Assembly (NCBI GenBank): GCA_903900345.1
Contig: CAIUMO010000010.1
Coordinates: 1-53,724, forward strand
From: an uncultured bacterium
GTDB lineage: Bacteria; Patescibacteriota; Saccharimonadia; Saccharimonadales; Saccharimonadaceae
Length of the DNA: 53,724 nt
Direction of reading: 5' to 3'
Positions 45,552 to 53,584 of the stretch are shown one piece after another. The notes beneath the pieces were generated by a model. The model did no database searches and was not told the origin of the DNA. It saw nothing but the letters and a program-made list of their open reading frames with translations. The stretch's first letter is position 1. Each line of letters starts with the position of its first letter. Position numbers and translations under genes: made by a program.

Positions 45552-45951
45552 CAGCGAAGATTATCGAATATTTTTTAGCGAATACGCACAGCGGCATCAT
45601 ATTAAGCGATTCGCCAAAGATTACAAAGGTAAGCGCTGGATAATTACCCAGGATTCTATTTTTCAGGATTTAAAGCGTGTCCATTCAATGCAGACGACTC
45701 AACAAGTCGATGAATTAAAAAGTGGTGATGGTTGTAAATTATTCAAATACGACTTTGTAGTTGCGCAATCGGGCGTATCGCCAAAAGCATCCGGCAACAG
45801 ATGTATCGTTTTTTTGGATGTCGCTAATCATCGCCAAGACGTACTGTTGGTCTATGGCAAAAATGACTTACCAAAAAACATGAGCGAAACTCAATATATT
45901 TACAAAACTATTGCCGATGAGTTTAGTGATTTATGGGAAAAGTTGAACTAA
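45529..45951 (+). CDS. RelE/HigB-like toxin partner
   Basis: 140 aa. RFAKDYKGKRWIITQDSIF, then KYDFVVAQSGVSPKASGNRCIVFLDV and DVLLVYGKNDLPKNMSETQYIY (noted in parts) fit the RelE/ParE beta-sheet with the conserved S-GNR segment. Toxins of this fold cleave mRNA at the ribosome. The identification rests on pattern and on the preceding antitoxin, so moderate trust. Confidence 0.7.
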   Translation: MFTNPLPDSEDYRIFFSEYAQRHHIKRFAKDYKGKRWIITQDSIFQDLKRVHSMQTTQQVDELKSGDGCKLFKYDFVVAQSGVSPKASGNRCIVFLDVANHRQDVLLVYGKNDLPKNMSETQYIYKTIADEFSDLWEKLN

Positions 45952-45955
45952 TCGC

Positions 45956-46636
45956 TTAACCAGCCACTTTTCGCTCAATCAAATACCCAGCATCAATCTT
46001 GGCTGAATTGACGTCGTCGCTGACGGGGATGATTGTTAGTTTGCTGGCGTCGTATGGGCGCATGATTTGATAAATCGAGTTCATGTCGCCGATGGCGGGG
46101 TTTAGCCAAGTTGATTCTTCGTCGGGTTGGACGATGATGGGCAGACGACTGGGGATCATGTCGCTGTCGGATTCGCTGGCTGTCGTAATAATGGCGCACA
46201 TACCATGGGTGACGCCGTCAGGGTCGGTCCAACTGCCATAAATTCCAGCAAAGGCAAACAATGTTTGGTCGGTTGGGTGGATGTAAAATGGCTTTTTGCC
46301 AGTTTCTAAAGTTTTGAATTCAAAATATCCATTGGCAGGTATCAAACAGCGCTGTTCGCGGATGGCGCGTGACCAAGTTGGCTTGTCAAAAACAGCTTCG
46401 CTGCGCGCAATTTGGGTTTTGTATCGAAAGATTGAATTGGTATCTTTGGCGCCAGCTGGAATAAATCCCCAAATCATTCTTTCGATAACATTAACGCCAT
46501 CGCGATTAACGATCACTGGCACTAATTGCCCAGGATTGATGTTATAACGCAGCTTGACGCCCTTAGGTACGCCACTTTCAGGCGCAAATTGTTTGCTGAT
46601 TTTGTTTATTTCATACAGAGCATACTTGGAAGTCAT
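45956..46636 (-). CDS. SRAP (YedK/HMCES-type) protein with degenerate active site
   Basis: 226 aa. The SRAP fold is clear: YNINPGQLVPVIV, MIWGFIPAGAKD, CLIPANGYFEF with the conserved Glu (E106), and PSRLPIIVQPDEES. Active SRAP proteins begin Met-Cys and use Cys2 to crosslink abasic sites; here the start reads MTSKYAL. The conserved Asn of the NAR block is Ile76 (QIARSE) and the His of the H-x-R-x-P block is Pro162. The start is fixed by TATACT 6 nt upstream (46643-46648). It converges with the toxin gene and is divergent from the LexA-like gene. Confidence 0.85.
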   Translation of the reverse strand: MTSKYALYEINKISKQFAPESGVPKGVKLRYNINPGQLVPVIVNRDGVNVIERMIWGFIPAGAKDTNSIFRYKTQIARSEAVFDKPTWSRAIREQRCLIPANGYFEFKTLETGKKPFYIHPTDQTLFAFAGIYGSWTDPDGVTHGMCAIITTASESDSDMIPSRLPIIVQPDEESTWLNPAIGDMNSIYQIMRPYDASKLTIIPVSDDVNSAKIDAGYLIERKVAG

Positions 46637-46710
46637 CTTGTCAGTATAGCTTGGGCTTGAATTAAACACAAAAAAGACACAAAACAAAATGTTTATGTTA
46701 TTATTAATGT
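46637..46710. promoter_or_regulatory. Divergent promoter region of SRAP and LexA-like genes
   Basis: 74 bp. Minus strand: TTGTGT, 17 nt, TATACT (46643-46648), 6 nt to ATG 46636. Plus strand: TATTAT (46699-46704), 6 nt to ATG 46711. Between them AAACA-AAA-TGTTT (46682-46694) is an inverted repeat that could be the operator of the LexA-like protein controlling both genes. Confidence 0.55.
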
Positions 46711-47343
46711 ATGAATAGGGTCCAGCAAAAATTATTAGATATCGCCAAGATTTCAGACATTGACAAGGTTCGTCGTGTCGATCTAGTCCAGATGGTTAAC
46801 TGCGAGTATCCATCTCAGATCACACATCACCTGAATCAATTGATTAAACGCGGCGATCTGGTACGTTGCCATGGACGATTGACACCGGCCCTCAGTACGT
46901 CATGCGGATTAGTCCGCATTCCTATCATGGGCGAGGCCGATTGTGGCGAAGCAACCAAATATGCCGATGGACGAATTATCGACAATCTGGCTATATCGCC
47001 GTCAGTCCTGAAACCTAAATTATCGGACCGTCTGTACGCTTTAATCGCCCGTGGTAATTCGATGAATCACGCCAAAGTTAATGGCAAAGAAATCTGCGAT
47101 GGCGATTACATAATCATCGAGAAAAAGGATGATTATGTGCCAGCTGATGGCGAGATAGTCACGTCAATTATTGGCGGTCTGGCTAACATTAAACGTTTGC
47201 GCCGCGATAATGCCAACAAACGCATCTTACTGTTGTCTGATTCATACCGACCTGATGACTATGCACCAATAATTATCGACGACAAAGATGACTTTCAGGT
47301 CGACGGCCAAGTGGTGGATGTGATTAAAGGAATTAAAAATTAA
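46711..47343 (+). CDS. LexA/UmuD-like S24 self-cleaving repressor
   Basis: 210 aa. The N-terminal 60 residues fit a winged helix (VDLVQMVNCEYPSQITHHL). The S24 peptidase half has Ser117 in ARGNSMNHA and Lys161 in GLANIKRLRR. The cleavage-site region reads GEADCGEA, i.e. Cys78-Gly79, as in UmuD rather than the Ala-Gly of LexA. Likely a damage-responsive repressor activated by RecA filaments. It is divergent from the SRAP gene, which would fit an SOS-type pair. Family is sure; regulon is inferred. Confidence 0.85.
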   Translation: MNRVQQKLLDIAKISDIDKVRRVDLVQMVNCEYPSQITHHLNQLIKRGDLVRCHGRLTPALSTSCGLVRIPIMGEADCGEATKYADGRIIDNLAISPSVLKPKLSDRLYALIARGNSMNHAKVNGKEICDGDYIIIEKKDDYVPADGEIVTSIIGGLANIKRLRRDNANKRILLLSDSYRPDDYAPIIIDDKDDFQVDGQVVDVIKGIKN

Positions 47344-47379
47344 GGATCAAACCAGCGCCTACGCGTCGAGGTTACCAGC

Positions 47380-47408
47380 TTGACTTTTAAGCATAAGAGC
47401 GTTAATCT
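47380..47408 (+). promoter_or_regulatory. Promoter of the small membrane protein gene
   Basis: TTGACT (47380-47385), 17-nt spacer, TAATCT (47403-47408), then a leader of about 35 nt with the SD AGGAG. Confidence 0.45.
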
Positions 47409-47447
47409 AAACCTAATAATATACATATATTTTAGGAGCTGCAAATT

Positions 47448-47687
47448 ATGTCAAAGCTATTTAAAAGGTTTAACAAACAAAATACCGCTGAAATTCGCAA
47501 AGAACTAGCCAGAGCCCACGTCATGATCGCTTTATTGTCTATGGCTATCATCACATTGTTATCACTAGGCGCCATTCAACCAGTATCTTATGACCAATCA
47601 TTATCAGCTATTTGTGTCGTCCTACTTAGCATTGTAGCGCTTATATCACTAGGCATGGCCTACAATCTGTCCAAATCAAAAAAATAG
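47448..47687 (+). CDS. Small two-helix membrane protein, 79 aa
   Basis: A basic amphipathic head (KLFKRFNKQNTAEIRKELAR) and two membrane helices (about 25-43 and 53-72) with a basic tail. Not recognised. AGGAG lies 9 nt upstream. It stands 36 nt before the sensor kinase and may belong to it. Confidence 0.7.
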   Translation: MSKLFKRFNKQNTAEIRKELARAHVMIALLSMAIITLLSLGAIQPVSYDQSLSAICVVLLSIVALISLGMAYNLSKSKK

Positions 47688-47723
47688 TCTAATAGTAGGG
47701 TAGGGGGCAACATCAAACCAATC

Positions 47724-49745
47724 GTGTTAACTCGTTTTTGGCACCGCCGTGTTTGCGAGGCGACTTTTTTGATATCCTTGGCTGTGATTGCCTTGTACTT
47801 TTGGACATTCCTCAAGATCAGCCCAAGTGTTGGCAAATCATTCATCGTCGATATGCCAGCTGTCATCTTGGCTGGCGTGACAACTTTAATTAGTTTCGTC
47901 ACTTATTTGTGGACCCCCAAGAAAGTAAATTTTCCGTTCACATTCGTCATCTATTTATTATTATCAGCTACCATCGCCACCTTAATTATCAGCACTGGCA
48001 GCACGTTATCACCATTCGTTACTTTATGGATGCTAGTCAGCATATTCGCTGGCATTTTTGGGTTGTGGGGGGCACTGCCGATTTTTATTGCGACTAGTGT
48101 CTTTATGGCCATTGAATATATCCAAGGTGGTTTTACGATCGACGCCATGATAACAACTGTCATTAGTAGCTTTTTACCACTGTTAATCGGTGCACTTGTT
48201 TGGTATAAAAAGTCCGACAGTTACGAATCGGGCGGCGAAAACCGCGCTTATCGTAATTTGGCCAATGAATTAACAGAGGTCGCCAGCAAATCCGAAGTCG
48301 TGATTAACGCTATTGGTGACGGCGTTATGGCTATCGACAGCCAGGGTGTTATTCAATTAATCAATCCAGCAGCGCAACGACTGATCGGTTGGGGCAAACA
48401 AGACGCTTTGACGCTGAACTATAAGTCCGTTCTACAGATGGTTAACCAAAAAAACGAAGCTCTCGACATTGCCAGTGATCCAATCCAGCAGGTCTTGAAC
48501 ACTAACCAACAGATACGAACCAACGATTTGTCAATTATCACGAAAAGTAGTAAAAAAATCATAATATCCTTAGTCGTTTCACCAGTTGGTGACATGGGAT
48601 CTGGTATTATTGCTGTTTTTCATGACATTACCAAAGAAAAGGCCGAAGAACGCGAACAGAGCGAGTTTATCAGTACCGCCAGTCACGAGATGCGTACACC
48701 AGTCGCCTCAATCGAAGGCTATTTAGGCTTAGCCATCAATCCTCAGACGGCCCAAGTTGACAGTCGAGCCCGCGACTTCATTTTAAAGGCTCATGCTGCC
48801 GCCGAACACCTGGGCCATTTGTTCCAAGATCTGCTGGACGTGTCCAAGGCTGATGATGGTCGTATATCCAATAATCCTAAAGTGGTCAATATCGTGACGT
48901 TTGTTCATGACATCGTTGAGGGATTAGGACCAAAAGCCGCTCAAAAAGGCCTTAAACTTGTTTATAAACCAATTCCAGACGATACCAAAGAACGAACCGT
49001 TGCGCCAGTTTACTCTGTTAACCTCGATAATGATCATATCCGCGAAATCGTTAATAATCTAGTTGAAAACGCCATCAAATACACGCCAAAAGGCGAGGTT
49101 TTCGTCGACATCAACGGCGATGATGACCATGTCACAATTAGCGTCAAAGATAGTGGTATTGGCATTCCAGCCGAAGACATGTCACATCTCTTTCAAAAAT
49201 TCTATCGTGTCGACAACAAAGACACCCGAGAAATCGGTGGTACTGGTCTTGGTCTGTATCTGTCACGTCGTTTAGCCGAGATAATGGGTGGCCGTATCTG
49301 GGTAGAGAGTATCTACACTCGTGGTAGTACGTTTTATCTGGAATTACCGCGCATTAGCAGCCAAGAGGCAACTCGCATATCCGAACAAGAAGCTTTGATC
49401 GCCCAAGAATTAATTAATCAAAAGCCTGTCGCCGAACCACAACCAGCGGCATTTATACCGACCGCTACGCCAATCGCGACTGCCCCAACAGCTCAACCGG
49501 CGCCAGCACCAGCTATAACAACAGCAGCACCGACACCAATAGCTACAACCGAGCCAACCCATAATGTTCCCAGGGGTCAGGCTTTGACTCCAGAACAAAT
49601 TGCCGCTTATGTCGCTCGACAACGAGCCTTGATTCAACAACAGCAACAACAGGTTGCAGCAGCTCCCCCAGTACCAACCCAGCCGCAACCAATACCAGCT
49701 ACTCGTCCACAAACAATATCTGTCCCTGTGAGAGGTCCACAATGA
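47724..49745 (+). CDS. Membrane sensor histidine kinase with PAS domain
   Basis: 673 aa. About six membrane helices in residues 12-160 (7TM/MASE-like arrangement not recognised precisely). A PAS domain spans roughly 190-305 (AIGDGVMAIDSQGVIQLIN). The kinase core has H321 in STASHEMRTPVASI, N-box VNNLVENAIKYTP, G1 DSGIGIP and G2 GGTGLGLYLSRRL. The last 120 residues are rich in Pro, Ala, Thr and Gln and include a poly-Gln run. The start GTG 47724 has no well-spaced SD, so the exact start is uncertain. Confidence 0.9.
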   Translation: MLTRFWHRRVCEATFLISLAVIALYFWTFLKISPSVGKSFIVDMPAVILAGVTTLISFVTYLWTPKKVNFPFTFVIYLLLSATIATLIISTGSTLSPFVTLWMLVSIFAGIFGLWGALPIFIATSVFMAIEYIQGGFTIDAMITTVISSFLPLLIGALVWYKKSDSYESGGENRAYRNLANELTEVASKSEVVINAIGDGVMAIDSQGVIQLINPAAQRLIGWGKQDALTLNYKSVLQMVNQKNEALDIASDPIQQVLNTNQQIRTNDLSIITKSSKKIIISLVVSPVGDMGSGIIAVFHDITKEKAEEREQSEFISTASHEMRTPVASIEGYLGLAINPQTAQVDSRARDFILKAHAAAEHLGHLFQDLLDVSKADDGRISNNPKVVNIVTFVHDIVEGLGPKAAQKGLKLVYKPIPDDTKERTVAPVYSVNLDNDHIREIVNNLVENAIKYTPKGEVFVDINGDDDHVTISVKDSGIGIPAEDMSHLFQKFYRVDNKDTREIGGTGLGLYLSRRLAEIMGGRIWVESIYTRGSTFYLELPRISSQEATRISEQEALIAQELINQKPVAEPQPAAFIPTATPIATAPTAQPAPAPAITTAAPTPIATTEPTHNVPRGQALTPEQIAAYVARQRALIQQQQQQVAAAPPVPTQPQPIPATRPQTISVPVRGPQ

Positions 49746-49793
49746 TAAAATTCAATAAATATCAAAACTATAGCATTTTTATTTGCTTTTAAG

Positions 49794-49799
49794 TACAAT
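49794..49799 (+). promoter_or_regulatory. -10 box of the response regulator gene
   Basis: TACAAT 10 nt before ATG 49810; a GGGGG run in between could act as SD. Confidence 0.4.
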
Positions 49800-49809
49800 G
49801 GGGGTAACC

Positions 49810-50754
49810 ATGACCAAGATACTATTAGTTGAAGATGACAAAAGCTTACGCGAAATTTATGGCGTACGTTTACTAGCCGAGGGTTATCAAATCGCAACGG
49901 CCGGCGACGGTGAAGAAGCCCTAGCCATGGCAATCAAAGAAAAGCCTGATTTGATAATTAGCGACGTTATGATGCCTAAAATTAGCGGCTTTGACATGCT
50001 CGATATCTTGCGTTCAACCCCAGAGACCAAAGAGATAAAAGTCATAATGATGACTGCCCTCAGCAGCGAAGACCAACGAGCTCGCGGTGAATCATTAGGC
50101 GCTAACCGATACTTAGTCAAATCACAAGTTGGCATCGAAGACGTCGTCCGAACAGTTCATGATGTTTTGGCCGATGCGCCCGTAGCAGTCAAGCCAGCCT
50201 CTCAAGCATTTGGCGCGCCAATCAGTTCAACTACGCCTGCGCCCGCACCTCAACTACAGCCTCAATCTCAACCTGTAACGATACCTGTCCAAGCACCAGT
50301 TGCACCCGTAGAGCCCGTACAGGCACCAGTTCAAGCGCCAGCAGCGACACCATTCGGACCATCTACACCAGTCGTAGATGAGCCGACAGATGCGCCAACG
50401 CCAGTTTTGCCACCAATGCCTATGTTTGTACCTCAACCTGTGTCCGCGCCTGAGCCAATCGCGCCTGTGGCGCCTCAACCTGTAACGATACCTGTCCAAG
50501 CACCAGTTGCACCCGTAGAGCCCGTACAGGCACCAGTTCAAGCGCCAGCAGCTATGCAGCCTGAAATACTGCAGCCTACGATTACCGCGCCTTCGCAGTT
50601 GCCACAGCCTACAGCGCCTTTTTCAACACCTTCGCCAACACCACTTAATAATCGAATTATTAATCCTATGGAGCCATCGTCAGCCGTCGATATCAGCACT
50701 CTCATCAATCAAGAGCTAAACGGCCCAACCCCTCCACCAACACCACAAGCTTAA
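49810..50754 (+). CDS. Response regulator with long Pro/Ala/Gln-rich tail
   Basis: 314 aa. The receiver domain covers residues 1-123: VEDDKSLR, phosphoacceptor Asp52 in IISDVMMPKISG, and Lys in RYLVKSQV. The remaining 190 residues are low-complexity (APVAPVEPVQAPVQAP) with no DNA-binding domain. The kinase upstream carries a similar tail, so the two may interact or be positioned together. ATG 49810 (MTKILLVEDD) is preferred over 49783, which lies before the promoter. Confidence 0.9.
   Translation: MTKILLVEDDKSLREIYGVRLLAEGYQIATAGDGEEALAMAIKEKPDLIISDVMMPKISGFDMLDILRSTPETKEIKVIMMTALSSEDQRARGESLGANRYLVKSQVGIEDVVRTVHDVLADAPVAVKPASQAFGAPISSTTPAPAPQLQPQSQPVTIPVQAPVAPVEPVQAPVQAPAATPFGPSTPVVDEPTDAPTPVLPPMPMFVPQPVSAPEPIAPVAPQPVTIPVQAPVAPVEPVQAPVQAPAAMQPEILQPTITAPSQLPQPTAPFSTPSPTPLNNRIINPMEPSSAVDISTLINQELNGPTPPPTPQA
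50267..50552 (+). repeat. Perfect 79-nt direct repeat in the regulator tail
   Basis: 50267-50345 and 50474-50552 are identical by eye, in frame, 207 nt apart. They encode the same VTIPVQAPVAPVEP-type segment. Confidence 0.88.
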
Positions 50755-50776
50755 ACCAGTTTTATCTTTAATCTGT

Positions 50777-50782
50777 TATAAT
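50777..50782 (+). promoter_or_regulatory. -10 box of the pseudouridine synthase gene
   Basis: TATAAT 7 nt before ATG 50790. Confidence 0.6.
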
Positions 50783-50789
50783 AAAGCCA

Positions 50790-51491
50790 ATGCAACCACA
50801 ATCGACTAATTCATTGCGTCTCAACAAATATTTAGCCCTACAGCTAGGCGTCTCACGTCGAGAAGCTGACAATCTGATATCCCAACAAAAAGTCACGATT
50901 AACGGCCAGCCCGTGACACTTGGCGCCCGTTTTAATGAAGGTGACAAGATTATCGTTGACGGCAAGCCCGTCAAAGGCAAAACTCAGTACGAATATATTG
51001 CCCTCAACAAACCATCAGGTTATGTTTGCTCGCGCAAGCAACAGGGTGATCATCCAACAATTTATGAACTTCTACCAGCATCACTGCATCACCTTAAGCC
51101 AGTCGGTCGCCTGGACCGAGATTCTAGTGGTCTAATATTGTTATCTAATGATGGCGACTTTACTTATCAGATGACCCATCCTAGCTTTTTCAAGACCAAG
51201 ATATACAACGTCCGTCTAGAAAGCAGCCTATCGCCACTACACCAACAGATGATTAGTGATTACGGCATTACACTAGAAGATGGACCAAGTAAGTTGCATC
51301 TGGAACGCATGAATGACGAAAAAGACAGCAAGAACTGGATTATCACAATGCACGAAGGTCGCAATCGTCAGATCCGACGTACTTTTGGATCACTAGGTTA
51401 TACGGTCATCAAATTGCACCGAACTAATTTCGGCAATTATTCACTTGGCGATATACGACCAGGCAAATACGAAACCGTCAATATCCAGTAG
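50790..51491 (+). CDS. RsuA/RluB-family pseudouridine synthase
   Basis: 233 aa. An N-terminal S4 RNA-binding domain (LRLNKYLALQLGVSRREADN, shown as its first part) and a catalytic domain with Asp in VGRLDRDSSGLILLSNDG, and GRNRQIRRTFGSLGY. It isomerises uridine in ribosomal RNA. RluB, RluE, RluF and RsuA cannot be told apart here. Confidence 0.93.
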   Translation: MQPQSTNSLRLNKYLALQLGVSRREADNLISQQKVTINGQPVTLGARFNEGDKIIVDGKPVKGKTQYEYIALNKPSGYVCSRKQQGDHPTIYELLPASLHHLKPVGRLDRDSSGLILLSNDGDFTYQMTHPSFFKTKIYNVRLESSLSPLHQQMISDYGITLEDGPSKLHLERMNDEKDSKNWIITMHEGRNRQIRRTFGSLGYTVIKLHRTNFGNYSLGDIRPGKYETVNIQ

Positions 51492-51536
51492 GTGATATAA
51501 ATCCCGCTTATGCTCGCTCCGCGCGCTTATCTCTGT

Positions 51537-51542
51537 TATAAT
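51537..51542 (+). promoter_or_regulatory. -10 box of der
   Basis: TATAAT 11 nt before ATG 51554. Confidence 0.55.
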
Positions 51543-51553
51543 AACTCTAAATT

Positions 51554-52936
51554 ATGGCTTCAAAACTACCTACAGTTGCAATTATTGGTCAGGCGAACGT
51601 TGGCAAAAGTTCGCTTTTTAATCGCATGGTCAGGTCACAACAGGCGATTGTCGCCCGTGAAGCTGGTACGACTCGCGACAACGTCATTGGTCGTGTTGAG
51701 TACAAAAAGCACAGCTTTTGGTTGGTAGATACAGCCGGCCTAAAAGATCCAAATGACGAATTTGAAGCTTCAATTCAAGAGCAAATAACAGAGGCTGCCG
51801 AGTCAGCTGATGTTATTTTAGTTGTTGTCGACAGCAGCCAATATTCTAGCGACCAAGACAAATTCGTCGCCAAAAAAGCCTTGCGTAGCAAAAAACCATC
51901 TATCTTGTTGCTAAACAAAACCGACCTCAAAGAAGCCTTGCCTGATAACGAGTTCAAACGCCTAGGCATCGGCCAAATCATCCGCACTAGCGCCGAACAC
52001 AACCGTGGCATAACCGACGTCCTGGACAGCATTATCGAACTTATTCCAGCTAAAAATGAATACGTACCAGACGATATTCTGCGAGTTTCACTAATCGGCC
52101 GCCCAAATGTTGGCAAAAGTTATCTGTTCAACACCCTAGCTGGCAAACAACAGGCAATTGTCGCCAATGTCGCTGGCACAACTCGTGACGTTAACCGTAT
52201 ATCGGTTCGCTATGGTGATCGTGATATTGAATTACTAGACACCGCTGGCATGCGCAAGCCAGGCAAACAAGAGACCGGCGTCGAGAAGTTTAGCGTCCTG
52301 CGGACCCTAGCCGCTATCGAAGAGTCCGACATCTGTTTATTGTTAATGGATGCTAATGAATTAAATACTCAGCTTGATCAACGAATCGCTGGCATCATTA
52401 ACGAGTCAGGCAAGGGTATGGCAATTGTTATCACTAAATGGGACAGTGTTGAAGGCAAAGACGCCTTTACGCGTGATGATTTAGCGCCAAAGATTGCTCG
52501 AACATTCGATTTTACACCTTGGGCACCACTGATTTTCACCAGTAGCGTAACTGGTCAAAACGTCACTAAATTATTCGATTTAGCTATCGACATCGACGAT
52601 CGCCGCAAACAAGCAACCAAAACTCGTGTCCTAAACGACATGCTCCAAAAAAGCGTCCAATCACATCCACCAGCTGGCCTCAAAAACACGCATCCAAAAC
52701 TGCGCTACATGGTTCAGACTGACACAACACCACCATGGTTTGTGATTTATGGGTCAAATCTGAAGTTTATTCACTGGAGCTACAAACGCTACCTCGAACA
52801 TCAACTTCGCGAAACCTATAATTACACCGGTACACCAATCAAGTTTAGTTTTATCGACGAAAAACAGATCAAAGCTAACCGCGAAAAAGAGCAGCTCGAG
52901 AAAGAAGCCCTTAATCGCACACCGAAAGCTGAATAA
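51554..52936 (+). CDS. der: Ribosome-assembly GTPase Der (EngA)
   Basis: 460 aa with the diagnostic tandem G domains: G1 GQANVGKSSLFNRM and GRPNVGKSYLFNTL, G2/G3 EAGTTRDN...DTAGL and VAGTTRDV...DTAGM, G4 NKTD and TKWD, and the C-terminal KH-like domain. It matures the 50S subunit. Its stop overlaps the pth start (TAATG), so the two are translationally coupled. Confidence 0.97.
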   Translation: MASKLPTVAIIGQANVGKSSLFNRMVRSQQAIVAREAGTTRDNVIGRVEYKKHSFWLVDTAGLKDPNDEFEASIQEQITEAAESADVILVVVDSSQYSSDQDKFVAKKALRSKKPSILLLNKTDLKEALPDNEFKRLGIGQIIRTSAEHNRGITDVLDSIIELIPAKNEYVPDDILRVSLIGRPNVGKSYLFNTLAGKQQAIVANVAGTTRDVNRISVRYGDRDIELLDTAGMRKPGKQETGVEKFSVLRTLAAIEESDICLLLMDANELNTQLDQRIAGIINESGKGMAIVITKWDSVEGKDAFTRDDLAPKIARTFDFTPWAPLIFTSSVTGQNVTKLFDLAIDIDDRRKQATKTRVLNDMLQKSVQSHPPAGLKNTHPKLRYMVQTDTTPPWFVIYGSNLKFIHWSYKRYLEHQLRETYNYTGTPIKFSFIDEKQIKANREKEQLEKEALNRTPKAE

Positions 52937-53505
52937 TGAAAATTATCTTTGCGCAAGGCAATCCAGGACCAGATTACGCTCAAACCAGACATAATATCGG
53001 CTTTATCGTACTCGATACATTAGCCGCTAAACTCGAAGCCGATTGGACCAACAAACCTAAATTTCAGGCTCTGTTAACCCAAGTAACTATCGGCAATGAA
53101 AGAGTTATTCTGGTTAAACCATCGACGTTTTATAATGAAACCGGTGTATCGGCTCGCAAATTAATCGATTTTTATAAATTAAATTCAGCCACCGATTTAT
53201 TAGTTGTTCACGACGACTTGGCATTACCGTTCGGCACTATCCGCGTTCGAGCCCAGGGTAGTGATGCCGGCAATAATGGCATTAAATCGCTGAATTCTCA
53301 TCTGGGAGAAGATTACACTCGTATTCGCATCGGCATTTTAAATGAATTCCATGACAAGATGGGTGATACTGACTTTGTAATCTCAAATTTCCGCAACGCC
53401 GAGGCCAGGCAATTAAAAAAGACTATCATTCCACAGACCATCGAAATCATCGAGCAATTCTGTGACAATAGTCACAAACACACCAGTTACAAAGATCTGG
53501 CCTAG
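52936..53505 (+). CDS. pth: Peptidyl-tRNA hydrolase
   Basis: 189 aa. It frees tRNA from peptidyl-tRNA that drops off ribosomes. The active-site features GNPGPDYAQTRHNIGF (catalytic His), KPSTFYNETG, VVHDDLALPFG and GSDAGNNGIKSL are all present; family members usually have GxGGHNG where this has GSDAGNNG. The start overlaps der by one base. Confidence 0.96.
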   Translation: MKIIFAQGNPGPDYAQTRHNIGFIVLDTLAAKLEADWTNKPKFQALLTQVTIGNERVILVKPSTFYNETGVSARKLIDFYKLNSATDLLVVHDDLALPFGTIRVRAQGSDAGNNGIKSLNSHLGEDYTRIRIGILNEFHDKMGDTDFVISNFRNAEARQLKKTIIPQTIEIIEQFCDNSHKHTSYKDLA

Positions 53506-53584
53506 TTTTCTGCCGCCTCCCCTCAAGCCCCATCTTCATTGCTGCCTACACCCCACTACCACCAAAGGCACATGCTTCGCTCTA

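Noticed and set aside
49410-49742. Minus-strand Trp/Cys/Arg-rich frames opposite the kinase tail and again at 50254-50541
   Set aside because: Mirror images of Pro/Gln/Ala codons in the low-complexity tails; no promoter or plausible protein.
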